From: Bradyrhizobium sp. NAS80.1
Lineage (GTDB): Bacteria > Pseudomonadota > Alphaproteobacteria > Rhizobiales > Xanthobacteraceae
Length of the DNA stretch: 34,073 bases
Assembly: GCF_001908205.1 (NCBI RefSeq)
Contig: NZ_LGHL01000016.1
Location: 1 to 34,073, forward strand
Reading direction: 5' to 3'
In this document: positions 1 through 10,107 of the stretch, in pieces
Numbering within the stretch: the stretch's first letter is position 1
How the letters are laid out: every line of letters begins with the position of its first letter
Notes under the pieces: generated by a model
The model's database searches: none
What the model was told of the DNA's origin: nothing
What the model saw: only the letters and a program-made list of their open reading frames with translations
Made by a program: the position numbers and the translations under genes

Positions 1-2577
1 GTTCCGTCAAACACCTGAACCGTGCTGTTCGCCTCGGCCGTGCCGGTCAGTTGGACCTTGGTGGTCCCGCTGACGATCGAGGCGTTCGTTTCAACGGGCG
101 CATTCGGCACGATGGTGTCGATCTGCGGGCCAGTTTGAGTAAGGCCGGTCAGTGTAAGGCTGGCATTATTGCCGGACGAGTCCTTGATGGTGGCGACGCC
201 CGGCAGATTGATCGAGTTGGCGGCCAATGACGACACGTTGGTGTCGCTCGAGCCAACGGTATAGGTGAAGGTCAACGCTTTGCTGCCCGAACCGCTCGCG
301 TAACTGGCTGTCCCGCCATCATTCAACGTCAATGTCGGCGTGCCCGTCACGGTTACGGCCGAACTCATGTTCAGCGTGAACGTAACCGTCTTGCCTACAT
401 TGAGGTCGCCGGTCGAAGGCGTTTCCGTGATCGAGGTCAGGACCGCCCCTGCTGTTGAGCCAATCGTCTCGCTTACCGCTGCCGACACCGGGCTGACATA
501 GCCGTAGAAACCGTTCGATTTTGCCGTAAAGCTGTGCGTCCCGGCGGCTAGTGAGCCCGTGGTGAAGCTCCAGTTGCCGTTGCCATCGGTGTCTGCCAGA
601 CCAATTTGGGTCGAGCCATCGAATATTTGCACCGTGCTGGAAGGAAAATTATCGTTGGAAGTGGCGGTGCCTTTAAGCGTGACGATATTGCCATTGGCTG
701 TAAGGCTCGTAATGACCGGCGTGGACGGCACGTTACTCGGAGTAGTTATCACCGGCGCAACCAGCGGATTCACTGTGGGCGCAATCGCTGCAGTTGGCTC
801 CACGGTCGCATTCTGGTAATATAAGCCGCCCGTACTCATATTGATATTATGGTAGTACAAAGCGTTCGGGGAATAGGTCGGGTCGGCAAAGAACGAATCG
901 CTGCCGTAACCGTTGCCGCCGCTGGTGACGGCGAAGTTGTCATGCACTGACACCGCTCCGGTCACACGCGCTACATCGACGGTCGTTAAAGGGCTCGATT
1001 GAGCCCCTGGAAGATCGAGCATGGTGTTGTAAGCGAATTCGGCGTTAGCGACTACCGATCCGTTATCGTTGAGCATGAACCCCTGCGTGCCGCTGGAGCC
1101 AGCTGGCCGGGACGCCAACGACGTCTGCACGGCCGTGTTGTACATGATCGTTTCGGTGTACGGGACATTCGCATCACCCTGCTGCGTCTGTAGCCAGTCG
1201 GGATGCGCAGCTAGGTTCCCGGTATTGTAGAGGAGATTGTACTCCAGCGTAAGCTGTCCCCCCGGCAGCAGATATGAGATGCGCGTACCCGTTTTCGAGC
1301 ACCGAATACTTGACGGTAAGCCCGGGTGTGAAAGCGCCGATGAGATCGTTATCAAGGGTGTCGTACGTGTTGTTGCCGTCCAGGACGCAATTAAGAACCG
1401 TCAGATTTGACGAGCCATTGCCCGCAGTGATCAAGGGGTTGTGGTTGGCGCCAATCTTGAAATTAGAATTCGAGACCGTAGTGTTCGCAGCCTGGGTGAC
1501 GAGTTCCCAGCCGCCCGCGAGAGAGAAGTCATACCCGTCGAGGGTGACGTTGGATGCGGTCACAATGACCTGATGAAGGCTCTTATCAACGGTCACCCCG
1601 GCCATGTTGATGGTGGCCGGATCTTTGAGGACAGTCCCGCTCGTGATGCCGACGGCGTAATCAACGCCGGCCACTTTCCACGACGGACGTACGGTATATC
1701 CGCTCAATAGATTGGGAAGCTGCGGCGCACCACCCGGTGCACCGGCGGAGCCATCATTCAACACCGGCGGGTCGACCACCGATGTCCCGCCATGGCCATC
1801 GCTCGCTGCGGTAAAATTGGCCAGCGAATAATTGCCAAGCAGAGCAACACTCGCCGTATGCGTTCCATCGCTCACCGTCAGCGTACCGGGCGAGTTATCG
1901 CCGGAATAGCTGATCTTCGCGCCCGCGCCTGCAGTGACGTCCGCGAAGTCGATCACATCCCCAACAGCAAGCTGCCCGTCGATCTTGCCAGTGAAGCTCG
2001 CCGAATTGGCGATCTTGAGAGTGCCGGTCGCCCCTTCAAACGCTATTGTCCCCGAATATGGAGAAGTGAGCTCAAGCGTTCCACCGCTCGGGATCTCCAG
2101 CGTGCCGTTGCCGCTCGCGTCCGCCGATCCCGATAGTGTCTGGGACACGTGGGTCGGTGTCTCCGCAGGACTCCATGACGCTGGGCTGCTGTCTTTGTCG
2201 GCGTCCAACGAAACACTGTCGGCGGTCGCAGAGCTGAACTGCCCGACATGGCCCGTCACGGTCATTGGCAAAACGCCCACCTGATGCGCGTCATGGGCGA
2301 ACGTCGCCACTCCTGCGCCAGCAACATCATTGCTCGTCGAGAACGGCAGGCCTGTGAACCCTTGAGCATCGACGGCATCATTCACCGCAGCATCGATGGC
2401 ATCATTTACCGCGAGTTGTGGCTGCTGGTTCGCCCTGCGGGCGGCAGCGCTAGCGGCTTGTATTGAGTCTATCGCTTCATTCGCCGCCAACTCGATCGCG
2501 GAGATGACGTCGATCAGGCTATATCCAGCGACATCAACGTGCGGCCGCGATGTCGGAAAATTTGTTTTACGAGTCAC
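1..2577 (-). CDS. Giant beta-helix / Ig-like repeat surface protein (partial, frameshifted)
   Basis: Likely a very large secreted adhesin-like protein; the 3' end lies beyond the left edge. The only usable start before an upstream in-frame stop is GTG at 2577, and there is no N-terminal signal peptide, which would fit type I secretion (inference). Residues about 1-80 are Ala/Asp-rich with repeated NDAIDAAVNDAVDA-type heptads. Residues about 150-280 form a beta-strand repeat (GTLTVSDG, LLGNYS, DGHGGT) frequent in rhizobial exported proteins. Then follow about 250 residues of parallel-beta-helix character rich in Asn, and from about 800 bp to the edge Ig-like repeats (VTLKGTA, VQIFDG, DGNGNWSF). 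The frame is broken at the six-C run 1258-1263: removing one C joins SAAGG to QLTLEYNLLYNTGN and leaves the frame open to position 1. Family assignment is general; ligand unknown. Confidence 0.75.
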
Positions 2578-3488
2578 ATCTGGCCCCGTTTGTTGCGTGT
2601 TGTGATCGAAGCACTCACCTGCGCGCTCAAACTATGCGCCTGCGCGCTCGAACTCGGCGAGCTTTACTTAGACCATTGAATCCATCCAGAACGGGACTCG
2701 ATTCGTCTCCGCTCAGGTCTTTTTTTAAGACGATTCTTTGGCAGTATCCACGCCATCCGAAATTAAACAACGGCAGCAATTATTCTTTGAACCTGCCAAA
2801 AACCGGCTAATCCAAAACTGTCTGTTTTTAACGACTGGCGCCCATGCGCAATCAAGTTGATCATGCGAAATAATAAACAATTAAATAATCGCCCGAACTT
2901 CAGACTACCTTAACGTGGGGCAGGACTACTGCTTGGAAGGAGTGAGCGGCGCCCTTAGCCGTCGCTCGGACAGGCGAGCGCACCACATTGGATTCATCGC
3001 GCACGCCTGCCGCGCCAGATCGCGACTGCTAAGACGATCGAGGTCACCACTTCATTTCCAAGGATATCGGAATCAAATCAACTTATGGCATCGCGTGAAA
3101 TCGTTCATGTCGCGCTCTTGCCCTACCCGGCCTCAACGGCAAAGCTTTCGCCGATCCTTCGCGCGCGAGGGGCACGCCGGGCCAGGAGGCGCGGAGGGGC
3201 TGCAGTGGCGACGTCTTCGAAGGTGTGGAAGCCGCTCTCGCTTCAGCGACTGCAGTGCCGATCCAGACCAAGGCTCGGACTTAACTGCTAGACTCGGCCG
3301 GACATGGGAACGCCGCAGACGAGACATTCGGAGCGTTCCTGCCGGTGCCGTCATATTTAACTTCAGATTATTCCATGATATATAAATAATCCTGCTGTCG
3401 ACGTCCGCTCCGCGGGGCCAAGGGGCAGCCGAAGCCAGTGCCGCGAGGCCGTGAGCGCCATGTGCCTGCACAATCGGAGAGTCTAAGC
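2578..3488. promoter_or_regulatory. Long intergenic region, divergent promoters of adhesin and glycosyltransferase
   Basis: About 900 bases without a convincing gene. Short open frames here (for example 2915-3385 plus) are Arg/Ser-rich with no recognisable domain. The part from about 2740 to 2900 is strongly AT-rich and carries one copy of the octamer AATTAAAT at 2879-2886. A second AT-rich block at 3355-3390, including TATATAAATA, lies about 100 bases before the glycosyltransferase start and is a plausible promoter region. No clear terminator or RNA gene is visible. Confidence 0.4.
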
Positions 3489-4316
3489 GTGTCTGATAAA
3501 TTCCAGGTCTATGTGTGCGCCCGGACTACCATCGACGCACCAATTTTGGAGCGCAATCTTGCCCGTTCGCCGGCCATTGCGAGCAAGAGCGTCCCTTTGA
3601 CAGTTTTTTGGGATCAAGAGAGCGCCTCCAGTGCATTTGCGACCGCAGTTAAGAACGCCACAGCCGATTTTCTGGTATTCACTCATTGTGACGTCTACTT
3701 TCCGGAATATTGGTTTGAGCGCCTTGCATGGGAGGTCGAGCGACTAACCCAAGCGGACCGTAACTGGGCCGTAGCAGGTTTCTCCGGCGTGACGCCCTCT
3801 GGCGAGCTTGTGGGGCGGATTTGGGATTGTTCGTTGGAGCCTTTCACCCGCGGCATCTTCGGAAAAGCCCTTGTCGCCCCGGTCCCGATAGCAAGCACCG
3901 ATGAAATGGCGTTCGTCCTTCGCCGAGAAGCCGGAGTAACATTCGATCCGCGCCTTCCCGAGTTCCATCTTTATGCGACTGATATCATTCTTACGGCGGA
4001 ACGCTCGGGCAAGCGGTCCTACGGGCTAGACATGCCCCTCATCCACAATGCCAAGGCCCAGCTCCGCATTGGGGATGATTACAGAAGATCCTATCGCTAT
4101 ATGATCAGGAAATGGCGCGATCGGCTGCCCGTCCCGACGACTTGTGGTCCCCTGACATCGAGGCCGTTTGCCATTTCAATGCGCCGTCTACGGATCCGGT
4201 ACAAAGCAATATTCCGGCAATCGACCTACACCAATCATCGCATTTCGGATCCTTCGGCGAAATCGCGCGAGCTCGGCCTGGATCAGTTCTTGGTCGAAGG
4301 GATGGCCAATCGCTGA
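3489..4316 (+). CDS. StrF-like family 2 glycosyltransferase
   Basis: Predicted cytoplasmic glycosyltransferase of the StrF-like GT2 branch (PF13712 type), about 275 residues. Visible hallmarks are a Rossmann-like start (VYVCARTT), the acidic motif FTHCDVYFPEYWFERL in place of the usual DxD, a central glycine-rich GFSGVTPSGELVG, and a second acidic block STDEMAFVLRRE followed by FDPRLPEFHLYATDI and IHNAKAQL, typical of this branch. Start: GTG at 3489, preceded by GGAGA about ten bases upstream; an in-frame GTG at 3438 would add 17 residues with no family resemblance. It is convergent with the Wzy-like polymerase (73 bases between stops). Donor and acceptor sugars cannot be read from the sequence. 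Confidence 0.8.
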   Translation: MSDKFQVYVCARTTIDAPILERNLARSPAIASKSVPLTVFWDQESASSAFATAVKNATADFLVFTHCDVYFPEYWFERLAWEVERLTQADRNWAVAGFSGVTPSGELVGRIWDCSLEPFTRGIFGKALVAPVPIASTDEMAFVLRREAGVTFDPRLPEFHLYATDIILTAERSGKRSYGLDMPLIHNAKAQLRIGDDYRRSYRYMIRKWRDRLPVPTTCGPLTSRPFAISMRRLRIRYKAIFRQSTYTNHRISDPSAKSRELGLDQFLVEGMANR

Positions 4317-4389
4317 TCTTGCTGCTCAGCGTGGCGAAAGACAAACAGGATTGAACGCAAGCATTGGATCAGTGCCGCCACAAGCAGCA

Positions 4390-5706
4390 CTACGGTCCAT
4401 AGCGCGGTCGCGCGCGCCATTCCTTGATTGACCCTCGAATGCCGATGCATACCGCCCAAAACTGCCAGGTCGCATTCCAAAAGTGGACCGAGAGTCCAAC
4501 CAGCACAAACACCATGATAACCTGGGTGAATCCTGTGCCTGCTCTCACCATAAAGGCATCAATGTCGCGTTGACCGCCGTTCGCAAAGCTGATGAAAGAA
4601 GCCAAGTTAGCTAATAAGAACAATATGATCATTGGAATGCCGTACCGGGCGGCGCAAACCAGCCAAACGTTGTCCACCGTCGTTACGGAAAGAAAATCAT
4701 CATCTCCGATCGGGCCAAATCCGTAGCCAGTCAGGGGTCTTGCCGAAATCTGTTCAGCAACATAGTCGAAGACATATATCCGAAAATACCCCGTCGAAGG
4801 ATCCAGGGTAAAATGGGACACAAGCCATGAAAGCGGCTTGGCCGCCAAACTGAACACGGTCAACAAAAACAACACGAATATCGCGGATATCAGTTTCCAT
4901 CGCCAAGCGAAGCCGCCGAGCAAACGATCGTAGACGTAGAAACAGATGACCATTATCAGCGCTAGAAGCGGCCCGGAAGAAAGCGCCAAGGTACATCCAA
5001 AAGAGCTAAACGCGGCCCAAAGGTATCTGGCAGATGGCTTCGTTTCCAGAAACAGGAATATCGACGTCGCCGCCACACAGAACGTGCCGTACAGTTCCGC
5101 CATCTCGAGCGTCGAAACAGCTCTCGCAATGCCGAGCCGATATTGAGGAACAGTATAGAATGGGTTTGCCACGATCGTATCCGCGATCGATATCACCACA
5201 TTTGCTGAAAACAGCGGATCTAGAACCGCCATCGCAATGACCAGGAACGCAACTATTTTGAATATCCGTAAGAAGCGCTTCAGGGCAAATGGACCGTAGA
5301 CGTACACCCGACCCAGTATATAGCCGCCAAACAACTCGATCACGGCAGCGACGGCCGATGGATTCAATCCATCTTCGGGAATTCTCGATCCGATCATCCA
5401 CACTGCTGTGAGAAAAAGGAAGACGTCAGAGCCGATAACTCGACGTCGCGCCCGCAAGAAAATCGCCAGACCAGGCAGAAGCAACAAGGTGATGGCGGCG
5501 CGTCCCGGCGTGAATTTAAGGCCGTCACCCGCCAGATGAATGTTCAGGCTAGCCGGGATCAACAAGATTCCCGTGAGTAGCAACCATACGGGAAAAGCTC
5601 CCGATTTCGCTGGCGCGTCTTCGCTTGCCAGCGATGGTGCGAAACCCTGACGGCGGGCTCCGGCTGCAAATCTTGGGTGAATTGCCCTGCCGTGGTTCAT
5701 AGACAT
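4390..5706 (-). CDS. Wzy-like O-antigen/exopolysaccharide polymerase
   Basis: Integral inner-membrane protein of about 438 residues with some ten or eleven hydrophobic segments and a larger periplasmic loop around residues 290-350 containing LDPSTGYFRIYVFDYV and LTGYGFGPIGDDDF. That pattern, a periplasmic loop with R-x-x-x-x-D and GYGFG before the last helices, is seen in O-antigen ligase/polymerase (Wzy_C/EpsG-like) proteins. The role would be to join flipped lipid-linked repeat units into polymer in the periplasm, consistent with flippase, GT2 and Wzc-like genes in the same window. Start uncertain: ATG at 5706, ATG at 5700 and TTG at 5724 are all possible and none has a strong ribosome-binding site. 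A WaaL-type ligase is the main alternative. Confidence 0.75.
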   Translation of the reverse strand: MSMNHGRAIHPRFAAGARRQGFAPSLASEDAPAKSGAFPVWLLLTGILLIPASLNIHLAGDGLKFTPGRAAITLLLLPGLAIFLRARRRVIGSDVFLFLTAVWMIGSRIPEDGLNPSAVAAVIELFGGYILGRVYVYGPFALKRFLRIFKIVAFLVIAMAVLDPLFSANVVISIADTIVANPFYTVPQYRLGIARAVSTLEMAELYGTFCVAATSIFLFLETKPSARYLWAAFSSFGCTLALSSGPLLALIMVICFYVYDRLLGGFAWRWKLISAIFVLFLLTVFSLAAKPLSWLVSHFTLDPSTGYFRIYVFDYVAEQISARPLTGYGFGPIGDDDFLSVTTVDNVWLVCAARYGIPMIILFLLANLASFISFANGGQRDIDAFMVRAGTGFTQVIMVFVLVGLSVHFWNATWQFWAVCIGIRGSIKEWRARPRYGP

Positions 5707-5759
5707 TTGCCCGCGATTGCTCAACGCCTGGCCATCGCTTGCACCGACGGCACGCTACA

Positions 5760-6557
5760 CTACGTGCCGATCGATTTGATACCGCGAACAACTTTTTTGA
5801 TGCCATCGCGAAGTGTTTCTCTAGCTTTCGCCGCCGGCATACCGAGATATCTGTTAAAGCGTTCCTCGGGTCGGGCAACAAAGATCGTGCTGTGGGATCG
5901 GCCCGCCCAGTGGTCCGGCGCTTCTTTTGTGTAGTAGTACGCGGCAAACGACTTGCGCGGGCTCAAGGCGGCGGGGCTGACCGGGAGTACGCCGTGGTAG
6001 CTGATCTCACTCGTTTCGAAAACCACGCAGCGGTTTAAAATGGGAGAAAATGTCGCTGCGCAATGCTTGACCTGTCTGTCCCATAGCTGGAACTGACCAC
6101 CCCAACCATCTTTCCAGTCCGGGTTCAGGTATAGAAGGAGATTGAGGCGTCTGTGAAGCTTCCGATCCTCGATGAAATTGAAATCGACGTGCACATCGAG
6201 CTTTCCGCCGGGCCCGGTAATGTGGATTCCGCCTCCTGAAAGCTGGTCATCAGCTAACAGATTCGGAATTCCAGTGATGTAGGACAGGTCGGCCAAAAAT
6301 TCCGGCGATGCCAGAAGATGGTGTAGATCCTTTACTTCTGGAGCGAATTTCGACGGATCAGTGATCTGCACCTTTTTTCGTTCGTTGATTGTCGAAAACA
6401 CCTTCCCCTGGTCAAGCGCAACCTCAAATGGCGGGTAGGCGTCTGCAATCCTTATTGCGAAGTTCTCGTCCAGGAAATTATCGATGAAGAAGAAAGGGAA
6501 TGGTTTGGCGTTTCTGAACGCCGCCCGGAGCGCGTCACGGTCCAACGGACTTAGCAT
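5760..6557 (-). CDS. 2-oxoglutarate/Fe(II)-dependent oxygenase (prolyl-hydroxylase-like)
   Basis: Soluble oxygenase of about 265 residues with a complete facial triad and cosubstrate residue. Numbered from the ATG at 6557: HxD at H123/D125 (DVHVDFN), distal H188 (SYHGV), and R201 (PRKSFAAYY) for 2-oxoglutarate. The core LNLLLYLNPDWKDGWGGQFQLWD matches the double-stranded beta-helix of the Tpa1/prolyl-4-hydroxylase-like group. Start chosen at 6557 because GGGAG lies eight bases upstream; the ATG at 6599 would add 14 residues but has no good site. Placed among polysaccharide genes, so it may hydroxylate a sugar, a lipid or a protein (inference). Its upstream region 6558-6699 holds a 16-base tandem repeat and one shared AT octamer. 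Confidence 0.85.
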   Translation of the reverse strand: MLSPLDRDALRAAFRNAKPFPFFFIDNFLDENFAIRIADAYPPFEVALDQGKVFSTINERKKVQITDPSKFAPEVKDLHHLLASPEFLADLSYITGIPNLLADDQLSGGGIHITGPGGKLDVHVDFNFIEDRKLHRRLNLLLYLNPDWKDGWGGQFQLWDRQVKHCAATFSPILNRCVVFETSEISYHGVLPVSPAALSPRKSFAAYYYTKEAPDHWAGRSHSTIFVARPEERFNRYLGMPAAKARETLRDGIKKVVRGIKSIGT

Positions 6558-6631
6558 GGCAATTACTCCCAATCGATCCAAAATATTATCTCTGACCATC
6601 TACTGGTCAAGCCATTGGTCATTTATTTTCG

Positions 6632-6670
6632 ATTTAATTATGCTTGATCTATTTTATGCTCGATCTATTT
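6632..6670. repeat. AT octamer plus two tandem 16-base units upstream of the oxygenase gene
   Basis: ATTTAATT at 6632-6639 is followed by two adjacent 16-base units, 6639-6654 and 6655-6670 (TATGCTTGATCTATTT and TATGCTCGATCTATTT), differing at one base. They lie 80-115 bases before the oxygenase start in the only intergenic gap between it and the next minus-strand gene, so they are a plausible operator. No bound regulator can be identified from the sequence. Confidence 0.45.
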
Positions 6671-6699
6671 TTCGGTATTTTATAATTACTTATTGATCT

Positions 6700-7912
6700 T
6701 CATCGGGCCGGGAGCCGGCCCGCCTGTACCGCCAAATACCAAGGTGTCTCCCACAGCCCGGGCCAGCTATCCGGGTCTTCATGTTCCTCAAACTCGCGCT
6801 GAACTACCCGGCTGTACGGAACGAGCGCGCTCCAATATCGTTTGGTCTTGACAGCAGTCGCCACCAGACGATCGATATCGACCCTATCGAAAACAAGGAG
6901 CGCCTCATAAGCTGTGACAATGGCCCGAACATCGCTGTCATAATAGCCGCCATTCGGGTGTACACCGATCCAGTGCTTTAGAACCCCTGGGCTCACATAG
7001 TCCCATGGTCCGGCCGGCTCCCAGTAGTTCCAGATCCGATAGGTGCCGTCTTCCTCAAGGTGGATCCGAGATTTCATCAAACGGAACCATCCTTCCGCCT
7101 TTTCCTTGTACGCGTTTTCCCCGGTGGCGCCATACATGGACAGGAGCCAGGATCCAACCCAGTTGGCCTTGTTATCCGGATGCGAATGGCCATGACCAGG
7201 TGCGTTCCTGCTCAAATATCCGCTGGTCCAGCCGCCGGTGCTTTGATCGATTCCAAAAGGAAGAACGACGCTGATGATCCCGACGTTGTCTGCCTGCCGC
7301 CACGCCCCACGTCGATCCCACTTGTCGAATAGCTTTCTCGAAAGCTCAATGTAAGCCTCGGCCCTGCCGCCAAACGTCGCTTTCAGTTCGGAATCGAGGA
7401 GGATCTCACGCGACATCCGCATGACCGGCAGCAAGGCCATGGCCTCACCGAGAAGGCTATCTGCGTAGAGGTCGTCAAGGCGGTCGACCGGGGTACCCGC
7501 CGCTCCGACTTTCGGCCACCCCGGATATCCATCAGGCTCCATAACTGCGCGGGCTATCCAGGCATCCGTCCACTCGACGAGCATCCGCACCCACTTTGGG
7601 TCTCGGGTGGCTTCGTATCCGTAATAGAATCCCTTCAAGAATTGCGCGCAGTTCCAGGCGAGGTCTTCCCCCCATTTCGCTATCGCAATAGCGATTCCGC
7701 GCGCGGGTGAGAATGTTCTTCTCCCACCTGCGTCTCCAATCCGCAATCTTGCTATCGTCCATTTTGTCCAAGTGGCCGACGCCATCCTGGTCATAGGCGA
7801 GACCGGATTGGCCCCTCGCGTCACACGGGTTGAACATGACCAGGAGCACAACAGCTGGGGCGAGAATATGGGCAACATATTTGATCCCGAAATCCTTCAG
7901 GGTAGTCGACAT
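6700..7912 (-). CDS. Exported all-alpha (toroid-like) protein, frameshifted
   Basis: Starts at ATG 7912 with a perfect AGGAGG six bases upstream. An N-terminal signal peptide is clear: basic start, hydrophobic stretch ILAPAVVLLVMF, then a polar region after about residue 33. The rest is helix-rich with aromatic, Gly and Asp motifs (KGFYYGYEATRDPKW, NKANWVGSWLLSMYG, RIWNYWEPAGPWDY, ALVPYSRVV) that look like an alpha/alpha-toroid fold as in polysaccharide lyases or glycosidases, but I do not recognise a family. The reading frame breaks at the six-C run 7668-7673; deleting one C joins CDSEMG to EDLAWNCAQF and gives one protein of about 403 residues. A role in polymer trimming or binding in the periplasm is inference from context. 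Confidence 0.65.
6704..6722 (-). terminator. Perfect 8-bp stem-loop at the end of the toroid-like gene
   Basis: CGGGCCGG, a three-base loop GAG, and CCGGCCCG form a perfect 8-bp GC-only hairpin covering the last codons of the gene at 6700-7912. No T-run follows on the minus strand, so it is either a Rho-dependent or mRNA-stabilising structure rather than a classic intrinsic terminator. Confidence 0.35.
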
Positions 7913-8007
7913 CTCATGCCTCCTACTCGTCCCACCCTTCGATGGCTGGGGCTCGCTGCCGGCACGGACGTCGCAAGGCCTTGTTCACGCTTGACTGCGT
8001 TTCTGGT

Positions 8008-8796
8008 CTAAGGACCGGCGAACAATTCGTTGGAATAGCCCGACAGGCGATAATCAAGAAGTCCCAGCCACTCGTGGACGGCAACATCCAGGCGTCTCAT
8101 GTTGTCGGCGCCCGAATTCGCCGGCCACCAAAATTCAGACCAGCCGTGTGTGCGTGAACCAACCGGAAAGCCGACAACGTTGAACCCAGCCTTCCGGAAA
8201 GCCCCCATGGCGCGGGGCATATGGTATGCGGAAGTTACCAGCAGAAACCGAGCTCCTGGCGTCGGATGGATCAGGTCAGCAGTGAAGCGCGCGTTCTGTT
8301 CCGTCGTTTGTGAACGTTCCTCGATCAAGATCCGCTCTGAGGCGATGCCGAACGAGATAAAATACTGTTTCACAATCGCCGCCTCGCTCGGCCCGGGGGT
8401 TGATGGATCTGTCCCCCCCGAAAAAATGATCCGAGCCTCAGGGTATCGCCGCGCCAAGTCGGGGACCACAGCCATCGGCTCGGTATCTTCTTCGAGATAG
8501 ATCGTGCTTAAATAGCCATGGCTAACGGTGTCGTATGATCCGCCGAGGACGATAAGGCCATCGAACCGCTGGGCCGGGAAATCCGCGTCCGGGAATCGCT
8601 GCTCGAGCGGGATCAACAGCATGTTTCCCAGCGGCGATAGCGCACCGGCCGCCACCGCGACCAGCGCGCCAGCCGAGATGACCACGCCGTACCGGCGGCG
8701 AAGCAGCAGCATGACGAGGCCGATCACCGCCAGCGATGCGATCACATTGGAGGGCACGGAGAAGAAGCTTACTACTTTCGCCAATGGCAACGGCAT
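8008..8796 (-). CDS. YdcF/SanA-family (DUF218) membrane protein
   Basis: About 262 residues. Two N-terminal hydrophobic segments (residues about 15-30 and 40-60) are followed by a DUF218 domain: DGLIVLGGSYD, then RIIFSGGTDPS, EAAIVKQYF, RILIEERSQTTEQNARF and LLVTSAYHMPRAMGAF, all family signatures. Start at ATG 8796 because AAGGAG lies six bases before it; the upstream ATG 8832 has no such site. DUF218 proteins are linked to envelope integrity and polysaccharide or cell-wall metabolism, but their reaction is poorly known. The seven-C run at 8413-8419 lies inside the gene and is in frame, unlike four other homopolymers in this window. Confidence 0.85.
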   Translation of the reverse strand: MPLPLAKVVSFFSVPSNVIASLAVIGLVMLLLRRRYGVVISAGALVAVAAGALSPLGNMLLIPLEQRFPDADFPAQRFDGLIVLGGSYDTVSHGYLSTIYLEEDTEPMAVVPDLARRYPEARIIFSGGTDPSTPGPSEAAIVKQYFISFGIASERILIEERSQTTEQNARFTADLIHPTPGARFLLVTSAYHMPRAMGAFRKAGFNVVGFPVGSRTHGWSEFWWPANSGADNMRRLDVAVHEWLGLLDYRLSGYSNELFAGP

Positions 8797-8895
8797 CGCA
8801 AGCTCCTTGTTAGCTAGGCAGGTGCGGAGCACCTCAAGACCAAAGCCATTGACAACTCCGCTCGCGCGTCGAGGCGACGACCGGGTGGCTGCCCG

Positions 8896-9732
8896 TCAAC
8901 CCTTTTGACAATTGGTATGAGCAACGAACGGATCAGGAAAGGATGGAGTACCGATTTGAATCGAGCACGGTCTTTCCTGCGGCTTTTTTTCGAGTACCAC
9001 CATGCTATTGTAGAAGTGCACCGCGTCGACAATCCGGTGTGCGTCCGGCAGACGTTGATGGCGTGTGTGCCACCACCCATTCATGTCGTCGACGAGGTCC
9101 TTCATTTGCTCCAAGAAGGTGGATCGCCGCCGCCATCCACCTTGATAACGTCCGCGCCAGTAGTTGGTTTGCATGTCCTCCACGATATAGACGCCCTCGG
9201 CTGACAGCAGAGGAAATAGCGCCTCGAACGTTGCGCGCTGGTGCGGGACGTAGTGGCTGCCATCGTCGAGAACAACGTCGATACCGCCCATTTCGGCGAT
9301 GACGGATCGCAGGAAAGGTAGATCGGTCTGTGAGCCAATTCGCACGTTAAGGGATGGCGGATCATCCACTACGGAGCAGCGCGGATCCACGTCGACGCCG
9401 AAGATGGTGGCATTCGGCCCGAAGTATTTGCGCCAGATCTGCAGCGATCCTCCATGGCTGACGCCGATTTCGAGAAATCTTAATCCGGTTCCACGAAATC
9501 TCGCCAAATGACGATCGTAAACGCCGTGATAGTGGTCCCATTTGTGAGCGAGCCGGCCTTCGTGACTGTAGAAGATTTGTGCCATGTCGCCGCCGTTAGC
9601 AGACCGCGCCATTGACGGATCGAAGCGCTTGACGTGCGGCGAAATGTCCTCCGGTGAAGGCGCGAGATGGCCGAGCCCGAGCTTTGCAAGTGCCCGATAG
9701 CAATTATAGAAAACGACATCCTGTAGCGCCAC
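8896..9732 (-). CDS. Class I SAM-dependent methyltransferase (sugar O-methyltransferase-like)
   Basis: About 278 residues. The region HKWDHYHGVYDRHLARFRG followed by the SAM-binding motif FLEIGVSHGGSLQIW and the acidic strand end IFGVDVDPRC resembles the MycE/macrocin-type sugar O-methyltransferases; DVVLDDGSHYVPHQ and VYIVEDMQTNYW give further metal/SAM-site acidic residues typical of that group. Start is GTG at 9732 with AAGGGGAA just upstream. In a polysaccharide locus it would most likely methylate a hydroxyl of a repeat-unit sugar; this substrate is inference. Divergently placed from the flippase gene, sharing an AT-rich promoter region. Confidence 0.75.
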   Translation of the reverse strand: MALQDVVFYNCYRALAKLGLGHLAPSPEDISPHVKRFDPSMARSANGGDMAQIFYSHEGRLAHKWDHYHGVYDRHLARFRGTGLRFLEIGVSHGGSLQIWRKYFGPNATIFGVDVDPRCSVVDDPPSLNVRIGSQTDLPFLRSVIAEMGGIDVVLDDGSHYVPHQRATFEALFPLLSAEGVYIVEDMQTNYWRGRYQGGWRRRSTFLEQMKDLVDDMNGWWHTRHQRLPDAHRIVDAVHFYNSMVVLEKKPQERPCSIQIGTPSFPDPFVAHTNCQKG

Positions 9733-10107
9733 GGGTTCCCCTTACGCTCTTTCGATCCAATTCTACGACTTTAAATGCATTAATCAAGCATAGCGATTGA
9801 ATTAAATATCAACTAAAACGAAACTGCAGTCTTATATTAAATATCCATAAGCCCCAGCAAAAAGCGACGGCGCTATATATTCGGCAGCATCCATCATGTC
9901 TGTTGCGCATACGACGCGAAATTCCCTCCCGTCCACCGCGATAATCGATCGATCCCGCCACCTCCGCGGCTCGAGCAGCCTGGACGTATTCTGGCTCGCA
10001 TTCGGCGTGTCGACTATTGGCGGTCGCGGGTCCGCGGTATGCGAGGTGCGCTCCGGCGCACCTGCCCTTACCGTAGCTTCAGTCGTCTCGGCGAGGGGCT
10101 GCGCGGT
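9733..10107. promoter_or_regulatory. Divergent promoter region, methyltransferase / flippase
   Basis: 375 bases between two divergent genes. The part at 9765-9850 is very AT-rich and contains AATTAAAT at 9800-9807 within a 10-base unit ATTAAATATC that is repeated exactly at 9801-9810 and 9836-9845. The rest is GC-rich with no convincing small gene. It is likely the control region for the methyltransferase, the flippase, or both. Confidence 0.45.

Noticed and set aside
2915..3385. 156-codon open frame in the long left intergenic region
   Set aside because: Arg/Ser-rich, no known motif, and competing frames in the same stretch on both strands; looks like chance in GC-rich DNA.
8413..8419. Seven-C run in the YdcF-like gene as a further frameshift
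   Set aside because: The gene reads through it in frame with the conserved SGG motif intact.
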